In this document: piece after piece, positions 51,372-64,000 of the stretch
Layout of the letters: each line of letters opens with the position of its first letter
Numbering within the stretch: position 1 is the stretch's first letter
From: Anisakis pegreffii
Taxonomy: Eukaryota; Nematoda; Chromadorea; Rhabditida; Anisakidae
Length of the DNA stretch: 64,000 nt
Direction of reading: 5' to 3'
Assembly: GCA_035041965.1 (NCBI GenBank)
Contig: JAPYMA010002831.1
Span: 124,001-188,000, forward strand
The notes under the pieces: model-generated
What the model was told of the DNA's origin: nothing
Database searches by the model: none
What the model saw: only the letters and a program-made list of their open reading frames with translations
Translations under genes and position numbers: made by a program

Positions 51372-52860
51372 GAAGTTTGTATCGTTAACTCAGTTGATAA
51401 GCTGCAAGCAGAAATCATTTGTGTGATTGATGGCTACTTTTTTTGTTGGATAAATGCTTTAATGATTCTTCTCATTGTTGTATATAATAAAAGAATATAT
51501 TCATTGAATAGTTGGGCCATATTAGTGAATGAATTTTTTGCAGTGAACTTTACTTTTGATATAAACAATGTCAACAGTATTCAGTTTAAACGTTTACTCG
51601 CAATTAGGTATACTGCGTTGTTTCACGTTTATTGAAATATCGCTTATACTGTTGTATTCATTTGAATTTGTATTTTATTGGTCACGTTATTTGTACAGTT
51701 TTGTGATTTCGATGAATTTATAAATTGCGATTGTGTTCTGTTTTGAATTGTGATGCTTATATATGTAAAGTCGCGTCGAAATTATAAAATAAAACAGTAA
51801 TGATAATGTCATTCCTTTTGCATGCTGTCATACGATTTATTCAAATAATTTTAACCAAAGTAAGTAACTGCATTGAAATGAATCAAGCAGTGGTTAATAT
51901 GAATGCAAATCGGCGAATTATTCGTTTGTGTGATGGCACTATTACATCTAAATTAAACGGTTTAATTGGTACCAGAAAACTAAAACGATTTCAAAAATTC
52001 AGTCATCACCAATCCATCATGTTCAGATTTCGAGTCACAGCAGGTACAATATGATTTAATAATCTGACGAACTAGACAATAAGGAGATGAACGTGAAGAC
52101 ATTTTATAGCGAAAATGTAAATCACTTCTCTTGTGCCATTCTACCGTGAAAAATGGCACTGCAACGGTCATGCTTAAACAGTAGCGGTATCGAAGAGAGT
52201 GGCAAGATCTAACAATAAGTGCAACGTTCAGTGAGTATGTGCAACATTACAACAAATCATTTACATTTCAAACTCAGTTGATTTATTGACGTGCAAATAC
52301 TTTTTAAATGAGTTTACGGTAAGGAACACCGTTGGTACATTCAGTATATAGTTTTACCCTACACCAATTTTACAACTTCGAAACTTAATGCCATTGGTGG
52401 CTGAAATTAAGAGTGCTCCAAAGCATATGCGCAAATGTGGTACTGAAAACGTGAAAAATACTACTTTAATGACTAAAACGAACTATATTTTACATGAATC
52501 ATAGAATCATTCTGAATTTGAAATACAGCAGCATGTATCAATATAAGTTTGTTCGGTTATTATTGACCAAGTTTTGAAATGAAATTTTTTTAACCACTGT
52601 AACGACTATACGCACTTGTCGTTAATCTTTTAATCTCAAACTTGGGTAATTAAACCATAGCCATAGCATTCATAGGAAAATATAATCGATAATGATAACG
52701 ACGTAAACAACGACATTCATAATGACAACAGTGTTATACTAACAGTAATAATAACATTATTAATGATAACAACACCTCGCGATAATATCTCTTAAATTCA
52801 AAATTTCCAATTACTTATTACTCATTTCGAATTAATCTTAACTGTTATCAATATTGTGAC

Positions 52861-52927
52861 CTTAACTATTAATATCATTAGTTATCTTAACTATTAGTAA
52901 TAAATATAACTTAACTATTAGTAATAC
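52861..52927. repeat. Tandem repeat, CTTAACTATTAGTAAT type
   Basis: Three imperfect copies begin near 52861, 52885 and 52910, with TTAACTATTA in each and AGTAAT in the last two. Confidence 0.75.
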
Positions 52928-53361
52928 GGCTCACAATAATCTACAACGATACAGATAAACCGTACAGAACAAGAAATGTGGGATGAATGATTCGCCATTC
53001 TTACTTTCGATATTCATATTCTCATGTTGTTCTTATTCGTTTCTATTAATAATCCTTATGATGGCTTATATTTGATGCCCTTCTTATCGCATTTCCTATC
53101 TTGCCTTTGTTCGGTCTCCTTATGGTAACGTTGTAAATTCATGAATCATTTTCTTTTCGTATTTTAAACTCTTTTCCTTTTCGTGATTATCTAATCACGA
53201 CAACCACCAACATGATCTAGCACATTCTAAAAAATAAACTTTCTTTGTTTGATTGACATTTTCTGAGCCATTTTCGGCCTATTTTCGGAATTGCTGAGAG
53301 CCGAATTATTTTTACGACGTCATGTAAAAGTTCATTAATGATACGAAACCTTAGTCAAAAC

Positions 53362-53590
53362 TTTATAGCAGTCGGCAAGTAAGTTTAGCCGCGGGCTAAA
53401 ATTTTTCCGAGCAACTTCGAACATCTTCATTGTAGTAGCTAAATAATTTAAAACCTTTTTTCTTTTATTTTTTACCCCTCTAAAATCAAATTCTCAAATT
53501 CAACTGGCTTGACAAAAATTACTGTCGGCAGGCCAGTTTTGGTGCGCGGACCGGGGGCTGCCGATGCCTGCGTTACAGCTTTATCGTGTA
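53362..53590. repeat. Possible degraded element with GC-rich end
   Basis: The left part contains AGCAGTCGGCAAGTAAG and the right part GGGGGCTGCCGATGCCTGCG. The two contain a related motif in opposite orientation (GCAGTCGGCA against GCATCGGCAG). An inner CTGTCGGCAGGCCAG and a GGTGCGCGGACC stretch are far more GC-rich than their surroundings. Boundaries are uncertain. Confidence 0.3.
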
Positions 53591-54536
53591 TTCATCACTC
53601 TCATGTCGAGTGCTTTCGTCATGTTTTCATCACAATCGCAGAGCACTGAATTTTTTGTCATTGTGCAAACGTCGATAATTCGCAGCGTATGAAGATAACG
53701 CGTTACAACGTATTATATGTTCAGCATTGCAAGTGGAAATTTGAGTCGTTTATAAGTGGCGTACATCCATTGATCTATCATTCGCTTCCAATCCATTCTG
53801 CCGAGTGTAGCAAACAAGATCTCAGCTTGTAAACTCAGGCTTCAGTTTGTGATTAACAATAAGCATAAGCCTCATTCTAATAAACCTTTCTCACTTGTAA
53901 AATTTTTGCTCACTTCGGCTGGTTGACTTGTTTGTGTTCGTTTCCAAGATTCAAGATCCGCTGTGCTCCTCATCGTGAAAAAAAAATCTGTTTTCCCATA
54001 AGATCAGCTTGAGATGATTTGCATTAAGCATTTGACCTATTCTGTTATCCAGTTCGAATTTAGCGCAAAGCACTGTTCCTATATTTTTGACACTTTCACT
54101 CGTGTTTATCTTTTTCATTTCATTTTGGTATGTAAGCTTTCAACGTTACTTTCGATCGGGCAGTTGTTATCGATTAGGATTGTTTTTGCAATTTGTTGAG
54201 TTTATTTGCTTGAATGTGAACGTATCAATGCAATGCGACTGTTCTGTTATCTCAGTCTTCAACTGATGCTGATTAAATAACGCAATCTTTGATTCTTCGG
54301 TCGTATGTAAATAAAACTGAAGCGGTTAACAGTATTCTTATAATCGACTTGTTTTAAACTTTCATTAAGTCGTGTATTTATCATCTTGTTCAATGTGCCG
54401 AGCCCGTTGTAATGGTCCTTTTTTAATCGAATTGGTCTTTGACTTTTCCCTTCATTCAGTAATTTCGCATTACCATCATTTATCGTGATGCACCACTCGT
54501 TCTGTTCATTCAGTCAACTGTGCATTTAAAGTCAGC

Positions 54537-54544
54537 ATTTGCAG
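54537..54544 (+). promoter_or_regulatory. Splice acceptor before the tpi-1 start codon
   Basis: CATTTGCAG ends at 54544, 30 bases before the ATG, with no in-frame ATG between. This would suit SL1 trans-splicing or a 5' UTR intron. Confidence 0.5.
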
Positions 54545-54574
54545 AGGACGAGAACCGCTTCATCTTTGGGCAAA

Positions 54575-56454
<1,880 letters not shown>

Positions 56455-58154
56455 TTTATCCCCAGTCACTTTACGTCGTAACCTGATGCGTTTCCACCAA
56501 CAAAAAGTGCTGATGTATTTTCGTGCTGAATAACCTCAAAATGCTATCGTCTCAGTGTTTCCATTGAACAGGTTGACCACAAAAACTATGAGCCTTGCTA
56601 GAATTTAGGTGTTTGAGGACTTTTTGAACGTATCGTCAGTCAGGCTTCGATGTATTGTTATTTATCATTCATATGCTCTGTTTCATCTTCCTCAATTGTT
56701 GTTAGTCTCTTCAATTTCTCTGCTTTATTGTTTTAAGGTGTTTGTGTTTCGTCTCATTTAGAATTCGCTCCGGTGTTTCTAGCTACTGTCGGGTTATTGA
56801 GCTTTTCTAGAAGTAATTTTGCTGTAATGTGGTCGAATGAAGCAATTTTTGCTCTTATATGTCTAGTCTTCATATGAAGATAAAATATTAACAGAAAGGC
56901 CGAATTTATTTGAAGGACATATTGTGACATTTGATCACATCTCAAATCGGAAATTTTCTGTTGTTTTCTCCGTTGAATTGATATTAGCGATGTGGTGGCG
57001 TGTTTAATTGTTGTGTAATTGTGAGTAATGCGTACTTATGCATGCATTACATTAGTTAACAAGAATGCTTATGTTTAAGAAATGAGAACAATAATTACAG
57101 TGAATAAATTCATATGTGCTGTTTTGTTGTAGTTCGTTTCATTTTGTTAACTAGCAATCCATTTTTCAAATATTTCATGTCCATTGTATGTGTAGATTTT
57201 GATTTCTCTCCACTCTTCGTGATTTCTTCTGAGTAGCATGGATTTTGCAATGAAAATAAGAGATGGTAGGAACCAACTAGGACCAGAAATTGGGATTTTC
57301 GTCTCATATCCTCTCCTGATATTCAGTTGTTCCATGGAATATGTTTGCAGTGTCCAGTTGAATAACATTAATTTTAAGCATATAAAGTTTTATATGTTGC
57401 GAAGTGGGCAGAATTTTTGTGTGATATTTTGCATGCGAATGTAATGAGACGCAGTGACGTACTGAGTAGGGAGTCAGAGCTTGAAAAGCATTCGGTTCAA
57501 AATCTGAGCCAAATAGAATTCATGTTCGACTATCGTTGAGGCGGAATCAAGCTACTGTTTTTTTTTAGTTGAATGTTCTCAGCCAATTTGGCACGGCTGG
57601 TAATCAGCTATGTTTAATTTAAAATAACCGAAACACTTCAGATCACAAATATGTTATGGTTTATTATCGGCCAAAAACCGTTCTGCCACCTGTTTTCAAG
57701 GCTCCAAAAACGGTAGTGGGAAATCAGAATGCCCCACGACCCCAAAAAACCAGAAATGCTTTTGGTTCTGGTTGACCCTTGGTAGGCAAGTCTGAGAAGG
57801 CTAAATTAGTGATTGTAGTTTGTTACTTGTTGCGAACGCAGCAATCATGCAAAGTAATTATAACTTTCTACCCTCTCCTCATCCTTTGAAAATAAAACAT
57901 TCGTAATTTTCTCATTTAAGCAACACAAAGATAAAATTCTATGTCATAAGGAAACAAATCAATCGTTGCAATGGATTTCAGGATTTGACGCATTTAATTT
58001 CAATTATTTAAGATTTCAGTGATTTAGAATTAAATAGTCTATTGGAGAAGTGAAATTTGGATATTGATTGGTACGGAGCAAATGAATAATAACAAATCAA
58101 GCAAGCAAGTAATCCAAACGTTATTAATATAGAGGGCAGGTAGACAGATTGAGT
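56455..58154. other. Intergenic region between tpi-1 and CWC27
   Basis: Includes the tpi-1 3' UTR. The first clear AATAAA is at about 57103, some 650 bases after the stop, so the true poly(A) site may use a variant signal. A moderately GC-rich patch at about 57660-57790 (CCAAAAACCGTTCTGCCACC, CCCCACGACCCC) looks inserted but has no terminal repeats that I can define. Confidence 0.5.
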
Positions 58155-58161
58155 GATTCAG
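58155..58161 (+). promoter_or_regulatory. Splice acceptor just upstream of the CWC27 ATG
   Basis: TGATTCAG ends at 58161 and the ATG is at 58169, only 7 bases later. This is typical spacing for nematode spliced-leader addition. Confidence 0.45.
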
Positions 58162-58168
58162 ATCAACG

Positions 58169-61100
58169 ATGAGTAATATCTACGTGAGTGAACCAGCAAC
58201 CAGTGGAAAGGTAAAATTTATAACTTTTATTCACTGTTGACAAAATTCTGATGGAGTTTTTGGGAGGTCTATTTGGGAATCGAAAATAAGGATGAAGATC
58301 AGTGAAGTTGACTTTTGTGAAAAGAACGTCAGAAAATCAAAAAGTTTCCGTATTGAACAAGCTTTCATTTTAATTTTGATTGAGCTCAGTTCATTTCTTT
58401 CCTGAGGATAATTGCTGTTGAATCGACTTTCATTTAAAATACTCCATATGATCATCCGTTTGCCAAAAAAAACTGTGAATTGACAGCATAGATCAAAACA
58501 AGTTCAATTACACCGTGACGCTTTTTGCCAACGATAACACTTACCGTTGGTGAGTAAAATTCATTTGAAGAGGATGCAAGTTCCACTTCCTGAAATATAT
58601 TGATTGCTTTGTCATCTGTTAACTATTGTTGTTTGGATTAATAGTCAGCATTACTGCTTCTAGGTATGTTTGCATACAACCGTAGGTGATATTGACATTG
58701 AACTGTGGGCCAAGGAGTGTCCGTTGGCCTGTCGAAATTTTGTACAGTTGTGTATGGAAGGATACTATAAAGGAACAATTTTCCATCGGGTTGTGAAGGA
58801 TTTCATTGTTCAAGGAGGTGATCCAACCGGCACTGGACAAGGCGGTGAAAGCATCTACTCAAGACCATTTAAGGTTTTTACATCTACGGAACATTCTTAG
58901 ATATTTGTAGGAGTATTTGCAGTTTGCTAGAAGATTTTTTATTGTTTTATGACCGCTGTGATATCACTCATCAGTTTCATCACATCATCTATTTTCATCA
59001 ATTAATTCAGTAGAATTGCAAATCGAGAAGTTGATAGTATCACATCACGACAATTTCGTTTGCATTATTTTTTGTCGACTGAATGCTGTATTGGAGACCA
59101 ATCAGAAAATTGCATTCATTTCTGCTGGAAACTACAAATTCTTAAAAGCGTTTCCATTTTTATTAGTTTAATAGAATTATTTGCGTTCTAACTGTGATTC
59201 ATAACGAATCAGAATTTGAGGATGAATTTCACCAACGACTAAAATTCTGTCGTCGCGGTTTGGTTGGGATGGCAAATGCAGATAAAGACTCGAATGGGTC
59301 GCAGTTCTTTTTCACCCTCGGAGAAGCTTCTGATCTCGACAAAAAGCATACCCTTTTTGGCAAAGTATATAATTATAATTTTTTTTGAAACAATGTTGCT
59401 ATAGTTTATTTTTCTGCTATGGTAAATATTATACTGGTTCTACCCTTATTGTTGTTTTTGAGATGCTTTTGTTTGTCAATTGAATGAAAGAATGTATGTG
59501 ATCATTTTTTATCACCTAATAATTCGTTCTATTGTGCAGGTTACTGGTAATACCATTTTCAATATGCTTCGATTAGGGGAGGGGGAAACGGATGCAAATG
59601 AACGGCCGTTGATTATTCATAAAATAACGGGGGCCACAATACTCAGCAATCCTTTCACGGATATTATACCACGCGAAAAGAAGAAGGAGAAGCGAGCGAA
59701 AACGCATAAAAAAGAGAGGAAAGAAGTTAAAAAGTTCGTCTTTGGTTTACTGCCTAAATCTTTCAACATTTATTCATTCACTTTTTCACTGAATTATGAG
59801 ATCGTTTTTTTATTAATCATCTGTTTGCCAGGAATATTGATGATATTGTATTGCATATTCTTAATGCTAATCGATGCTGATCATTAGCAATCAATCGATT
59901 GCAGAAATTTATCGTTACTATCATTTGGTGATGAAGCTGAAGAAGACGAAGAAGAGCTGATTCAAGTTAACGCAGTTAGTTTTTAATTTTTTTGGTAGCT
60001 TACTTTTAAAGTTTCCTTGTAGTTTATTTCACAGTTTTCATTTATTTTAATGGTTCAATTACATGACGATCACCTTAGTCATTATCATTAATTGATGCAG
60101 CCCTGCCGATGGCTAATATTGTTATCAGTTATCATAGCTATGTACAAATGACTGCAAATTTCACATGTTCGACATTTACCTAGAAATTTTCTTTCACATA
60201 GCTATCCAATATCCAAGCGAGTATCGCCAAACCAATAGTTCGACAAAATTATCGGTTAGAATGTTAGTGTCGCTAAAAAGCGGCAGAATTTGCTTGCTTA
60301 CTTTGAATCTCGAATCTCACCAGTTTTTACAATCTATTTGATAGAGTATGTACTAGACAGAAAGCATGCATCATCAGAAAAATAACTGTTGTTAAACATT
60401 ATTTTTGAACTAAAGAGTGAAAAAGCTTAGTTAATTAGTACTAAGAGTTTCATAACATCACCTTTGACAGATACTATAATGCCATGAAATGGTTAATGCA
60501 AAATCATGATAATACTCATGTGTGTTGTATTTAATAAGATCACTTTTTATTCTAGAAATTAAAATTTAAAAGCAAAAGTGCTCATGATGTGCTCACTGAT
60601 GAAAAATTGAGCAAAGAGGCTGCTATTCCACTGGACGAGCTGATTCGTCCTGAAAGAAGTGTGAGATATTGTTTGTTACCTTTCGTGATTTGAATTATTT
60701 TTGTTTCCCTCTCTCTCGTTCCTGGCTCGATTCAACATCCGTTAGAATGTGATTGTTTTCTTTACAGCGAATCTAGCAAATTGTTCTATTAAGACTATAG
60801 TCGCTGATTACCGTTTGATTTTGGTCTGACATATCGAAACAACTTTTATTTGGAGGCAATTTTTTCGCCTAAAGAAACGACCTGATATTAGGTTCAAAAT
60901 ATAAAAACACTAACCAAAAGGAAGATCAAAACTTTACATCTTTGAACTCTGTGCAAACATGTCAAGTTATATGATTCAAAAGAGTGGAATTTTAAATGTT
61001 TCGAATCTGTTTTATATTAAATGATTCTAGGACAGTGGAGATGAGATGAAGGATGGCAATGAAAACGCTGAAGAACGAATTAGCAGAATTCGAGAAAAAC

Positions 61101-62967
61101 TGATGAAAAAAAGAAAAAGGAAATTCGAAGATGACGAGGTGAAACAGGAAGACGAAGATCTTGAGAAGATAATCGACGAAGAGAAACTGGCTAGAGACAA
61201 ACAAAAATTGTACGAATTGTTTTTGTTATCACTTCATCTGCCATTTCTATGCTTACTGCGAACAATGAGTATGGATTATGAAATCTAACTGTGTTGGCGG
61301 TCGTAGCATTTCACTGTTGATTATTGTTGCGCGATTATGTAAATGTCCATGGATCTTGAGTTTTTCAGAGAAGAACTTACAACAGAGCTGAAGGCAATGC
61401 AGAAGGAGTACGCAAAAGCATTGAGAAAACCAAAAGAAACGCCGAAAGAAGAGGAAGGTGAGAGAAGTCATTAATGTAGAACTTGATCGATTCTATTTCA
61501 TTTAAAGGTATAATATGAAGTGATCTGTAAGTGCCAACTCATTTCTTCGTAATTTATTGATTCTTGAGAATCCAAGTCAGTTAACCGTGTTTTTAGTTGG
61601 TTTTGCCGGATATTTTATGCCCCTTCAGCTGATTTTTGGAAAAATAAGGTAGAAAGATTTTATCAAAGGAAAGTTGCCGTAAAATTGCTGGACAGTCTGA
61701 TATTTTTCGGAGAAATTCAAATGATTCAATAAAGCGCAGCACATGAACGTCTCATATTTTTATCGTTACCTTCATTCGACACTATACAACCACGCTTCGA
61801 GTTCCTGTGTTAACATAAATGGTTTATGATGGGCCGCTATTTTTCTTCTTATTCTCAGCTTATGGTTTGAATCAATCAACGCTTTTGTATTCGATGTTGA
61901 TCTTTCATATTTTACAGAGGAAGAACCTAAGACAGAAGCGATGCAGATGTACCGCAATCTGAAATTGAAATTTAAAGAAAGTTCCAAAGGAATCGTGAAA
62001 CAAAAGGATCCGCATCGAGAAGATCAGGCTAGTTTGATGTTATTTGTTTTTTCTTATACTATTGTTCGTATACTTCGATAATAGGGTTGTGAAGATGATT
62101 TGTTCATTTTCTTGAATCATCATATTACGTCTTCAGTTCAGAAGGAAAGAACGTTAATATTCTATCCCCTCTTATCTAGTATCTCCGGGTGCACTTGTCT
62201 TACACTCCTCCTGCGTTCCTCAAAGTTTAAACTTCTTGCCAGAATGTAAGTTGATCAAATGCTCCAATTCTTGAGAGTATTCTGATAATTGTTGCGAAAA
62301 ATTTTTTGGCCGTTTTGTTTTTGAGTGAGCTAGTTTCAAGTTTCAAGGGCGTTGAACTCTGGTCATGGGAAAAAAGTTAGTCGCAATCAGTAGTTATATT
62401 TACTAGTTCTCAGTTGTCATTAAAATGATGACAGACCAGTCAGTGTTTGCTACGTTTAGACTATGCAAATGTTGGATAAATTTCAAAAGAAGTTATATGC
62501 TTCAAATCGGGAGGCGATTCTCTTCGATAGGAAGGTGAATGTAAGTGTGAAGCAAGATGAACCACCAATCGATACACCTCAAGTACCTCTTGGAAAGCTC
62601 GATCTGGATGCGGAGGATATTAAAGGCGACGAATGGTATGTTATAATTTCCTTCTATCGAAAATATTGCGCGCCATCGATTAGTGGTCAGCGTGGTGGCA
62701 AAGGTTTCAGTGCAATAATGCAGAGAACGCATCATATTAAAACACTTCATGAAAATTCATACTGTTCTATTGCTTCTGTTCTGAATTAATAGATTGATCG
62801 GTGGGAATACGTTGTTTTAAAGGTTGGGACATCGATTTGTGGCGCCAGATGTTGAAGAGGAAGTAAGCAAAGCGAAAGATGCGAATTTGAGAGAGACAGA
62901 TGAGGATTGGTATGACGTGACAGATCCGCGAAACAAAATAAATCAGCGACGAAGAGCAGTGATGTGA
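58169..62967 (+). CDS. CWC27: Spliceosome-associated cyclophilin CWC27 (C. elegans cyn-16)
   Basis: Peptidyl-prolyl isomerase-family protein of the activated spliceosome, nuclear. Eleven exons (58169-58210, 58664-58873, 59221-59364, 59540-59733, 59905-59974, 60556-60660, 61031-61209, 61369-61457, 61918-62027, 62460-62635, 62823-62967) give 487 residues, close to human CWC27. The cyclophilin domain covers about residues 10-170. The cyclophilin A Arg55, Phe60 and Gln63 equivalents are present in FHRVVKDFIVQGG and His126 in KKHTLFGK, but Trp121 is replaced by Asp. The charged, coiled C-terminal part carries CWC27 hallmarks: NLSLLSFGDEAEEDEE, HREDQ, and the end WYDVTDPRNKINQRRR. Exon 3 must use the weak acceptor TTTGAG at 59220. 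The intron after 62027 is GC-AG. Identification is secure. Confidence 0.95.
59221..59364 (+). other. CWC27: CWC27 exon 3 with non-standard acceptor choice
   Basis: The frame of exon 2 (phase 0, ending Pro-Phe-Lys) joins correctly only at GATGAATTTCAC, giving PFKDEFHQRL, the conserved CWC27 sequence. The acceptor is TTTGAG. A textbook TCAG acceptor lies 8 bases upstream but shifts the frame. Confidence 0.8.
62028..62459 (+). other. CWC27: GC-AG intron in CWC27
   Basis: Exon 9 ends GATCAG and the intron begins GCTAGT; the acceptor is ACGTTTAG at 62459. Cutting at the GT four bases later leaves phase 1 and runs into a stop shortly after the join. The GC cut gives REDQ followed by Thr-Met, matching the conserved HREDQT region of CWC27 proteins (recall). 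Confidence 0.8.
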
Positions 62968-64000
62968 TGCTTTACGGTTCTGTTGTTCGGTTAGAAACAC
63001 TCCTAATGGATTGTTCGTTCGTGCTATCAGCTGAGGATAAGCGTATCGAAAGAATGGATGCTACATATTGTTCACTGTTAACCACCTGCACTATAATCAT
63101 ATTGGAATTTCGTCTTCATTTATTAGCAGTTTGACGTTTATTTTGTGGACGTAAAGGGATAGCTGAATAGCGTCATTATATCTCCACCTCATTGTACATT
63201 CACCTTCCATATCAATGGCATCAATTTGGAATGTCAAACGAGACTTTTTTAAAACGTATTGGAAAGGAACAATTTTCGAGTCTGGTGGAAAATAATTTAT
63301 TCATCTATCGATTTGTCCACGATAATCACTGAACTGTGTTTCTCTAACGTGCAGTTCGCTGTTGTATAATTCACAGGTTATATTAATATGTTCAGAAATA
63401 CATTACGATCAGTTGTTTGAAAAAGTTTTTTAAACCGATTTAGATGTATTCAGTATGAATTTACATTTCGATGTCTTGTTACGGCATAATTTATATTTAT
63501 AATGAACTTTCAATGAATGAATATTGTAAAAGGAGAGGACCAAACGAACTGCTACGATTTATTGTTTACAGTTCGTAATGCTTGCCACTTCAGACAGCGT
63601 CCTCAATTAGGTACTTCCTCTCTAGTTTGTCTTTTATACCAATGCATATCATTACCATTGGACACGATGAAACATCTTCCGTCTGAATCGCTTTCGAGAT
63701 CATCTCGTAGCCTTAAATTAAATCAGATTGCAAACACGTTCGTCCTCTTCATTCAAACTCAGTTATTTGCTATGATGAGAGTCACTTAACTTCAGTCTTT
63801 TAACATTCCTCAAAGGTTCTGTCCTATTTGCAACAAACAGTTCGGATCGCTTCATGGACCCAGCAAAGAGTCGAACTACACTGATGTTCAGATTCATTTC
63901 AGTGGGCTAACAAAACGAAAAGAAATCCGATGAATCTTCTAAACAATGTGATTGTATTTGCATGACTATACAATGAGAATAACGCTTATTGCGTCATGTG
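62968..64000. other. Downstream of CWC27, no further gene seen
   Basis: Contains the CWC27 3' UTR and AT-rich sequence. A 90-codon open frame at 63517-63789 has no recognisable motif and is not supported. Confidence 0.5.

Larger units (their letters stand above)
51372..54536. other. Intergenic region between ltd-1 and tpi-1
   Basis: No coding signature. It holds ATAAC-rich degenerate repeats at about 52690-52780, a short tandem repeat at 52861-52927 and a GC-rich patch at 53535-53575. The tpi-1 promoter is presumably in the last part, but no motif is clear enough to mark. Confidence 0.6.

Overview
The window reads as nuclear DNA of a nematode. It is AT-rich, its multi-exon genes use introns with short TTTCAG/TTTTAG acceptors, and its proteins match worm-specific families such as LTD-1, a LIM plus transglutaminase-like protein. 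The large introns and a gene-poor interval of about 14-19 kb argue for a larger, repeat-bearing genome than C. elegans. My guess is a clade III (spirurid or ascaridoid) worm, which is inference only. All recognisable genes are on the + strand.

Layout. (1) 1546-23954 is most of a very large secreted multi-EGF gene, MEGF6-like, whose 5' end lies before the window. It has about 33 small exons, mostly in phase 1-1. A calcium-binding EGF block (1.5-7.8 kb) is followed by a linker exon (10.1 kb), a laminin-type EGF array (10.8-21.8 kb) and a short basic C-terminus (23.9 kb). Its introns hold a TA microsatellite, a duplicated intronic segment, two small dispersed repeat families, a hAT-like element, a GC-rich TA-flanked MITE and a tRNA-like pseudogene. 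(2) 23955-43115 is a gene-poor stretch. The only thing in it that resembles a gene is a small spliced ORF at 38.0-39.0 kb with phase-consistent exons. A GC-rich block lies at about 42.3-42.8 kb. (3) 43116-51358 is an LTD-1 orthologue in 15 exons whose transglutaminase-like fold appears to have lost its whole catalytic triad. (4) 54575-56454 is triosephosphate isomerase in six exons (247 aa, active site intact). (5) 58169-62967 is the spliceosomal cyclophilin CWC27 (C. elegans cyn-16) in 11 exons (487 aa).

These genes do not form a pathway: one encodes an extracellular matrix or receptor-like protein, one a cytoskeletal LIM protein, one a glycolytic enzyme and one a spliceosome component. The TPI-CWC27 neighbourhood appears to be conserved with C. 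elegans chromosome II (from memory).

The most informative observations are two introns that only work with GC-AG splice sites (one in the EGF gene, one in CWC27), a decayed EGF exon, the inactive transglutaminase-like domain, a tRNA-like gene with a broken anticodon arm inside a short inverted repeat, several TA-flanked miniature elements, and the candidate small gene at 38 kb. No CRISPR array, rRNA, virus or toxin gene was seen.
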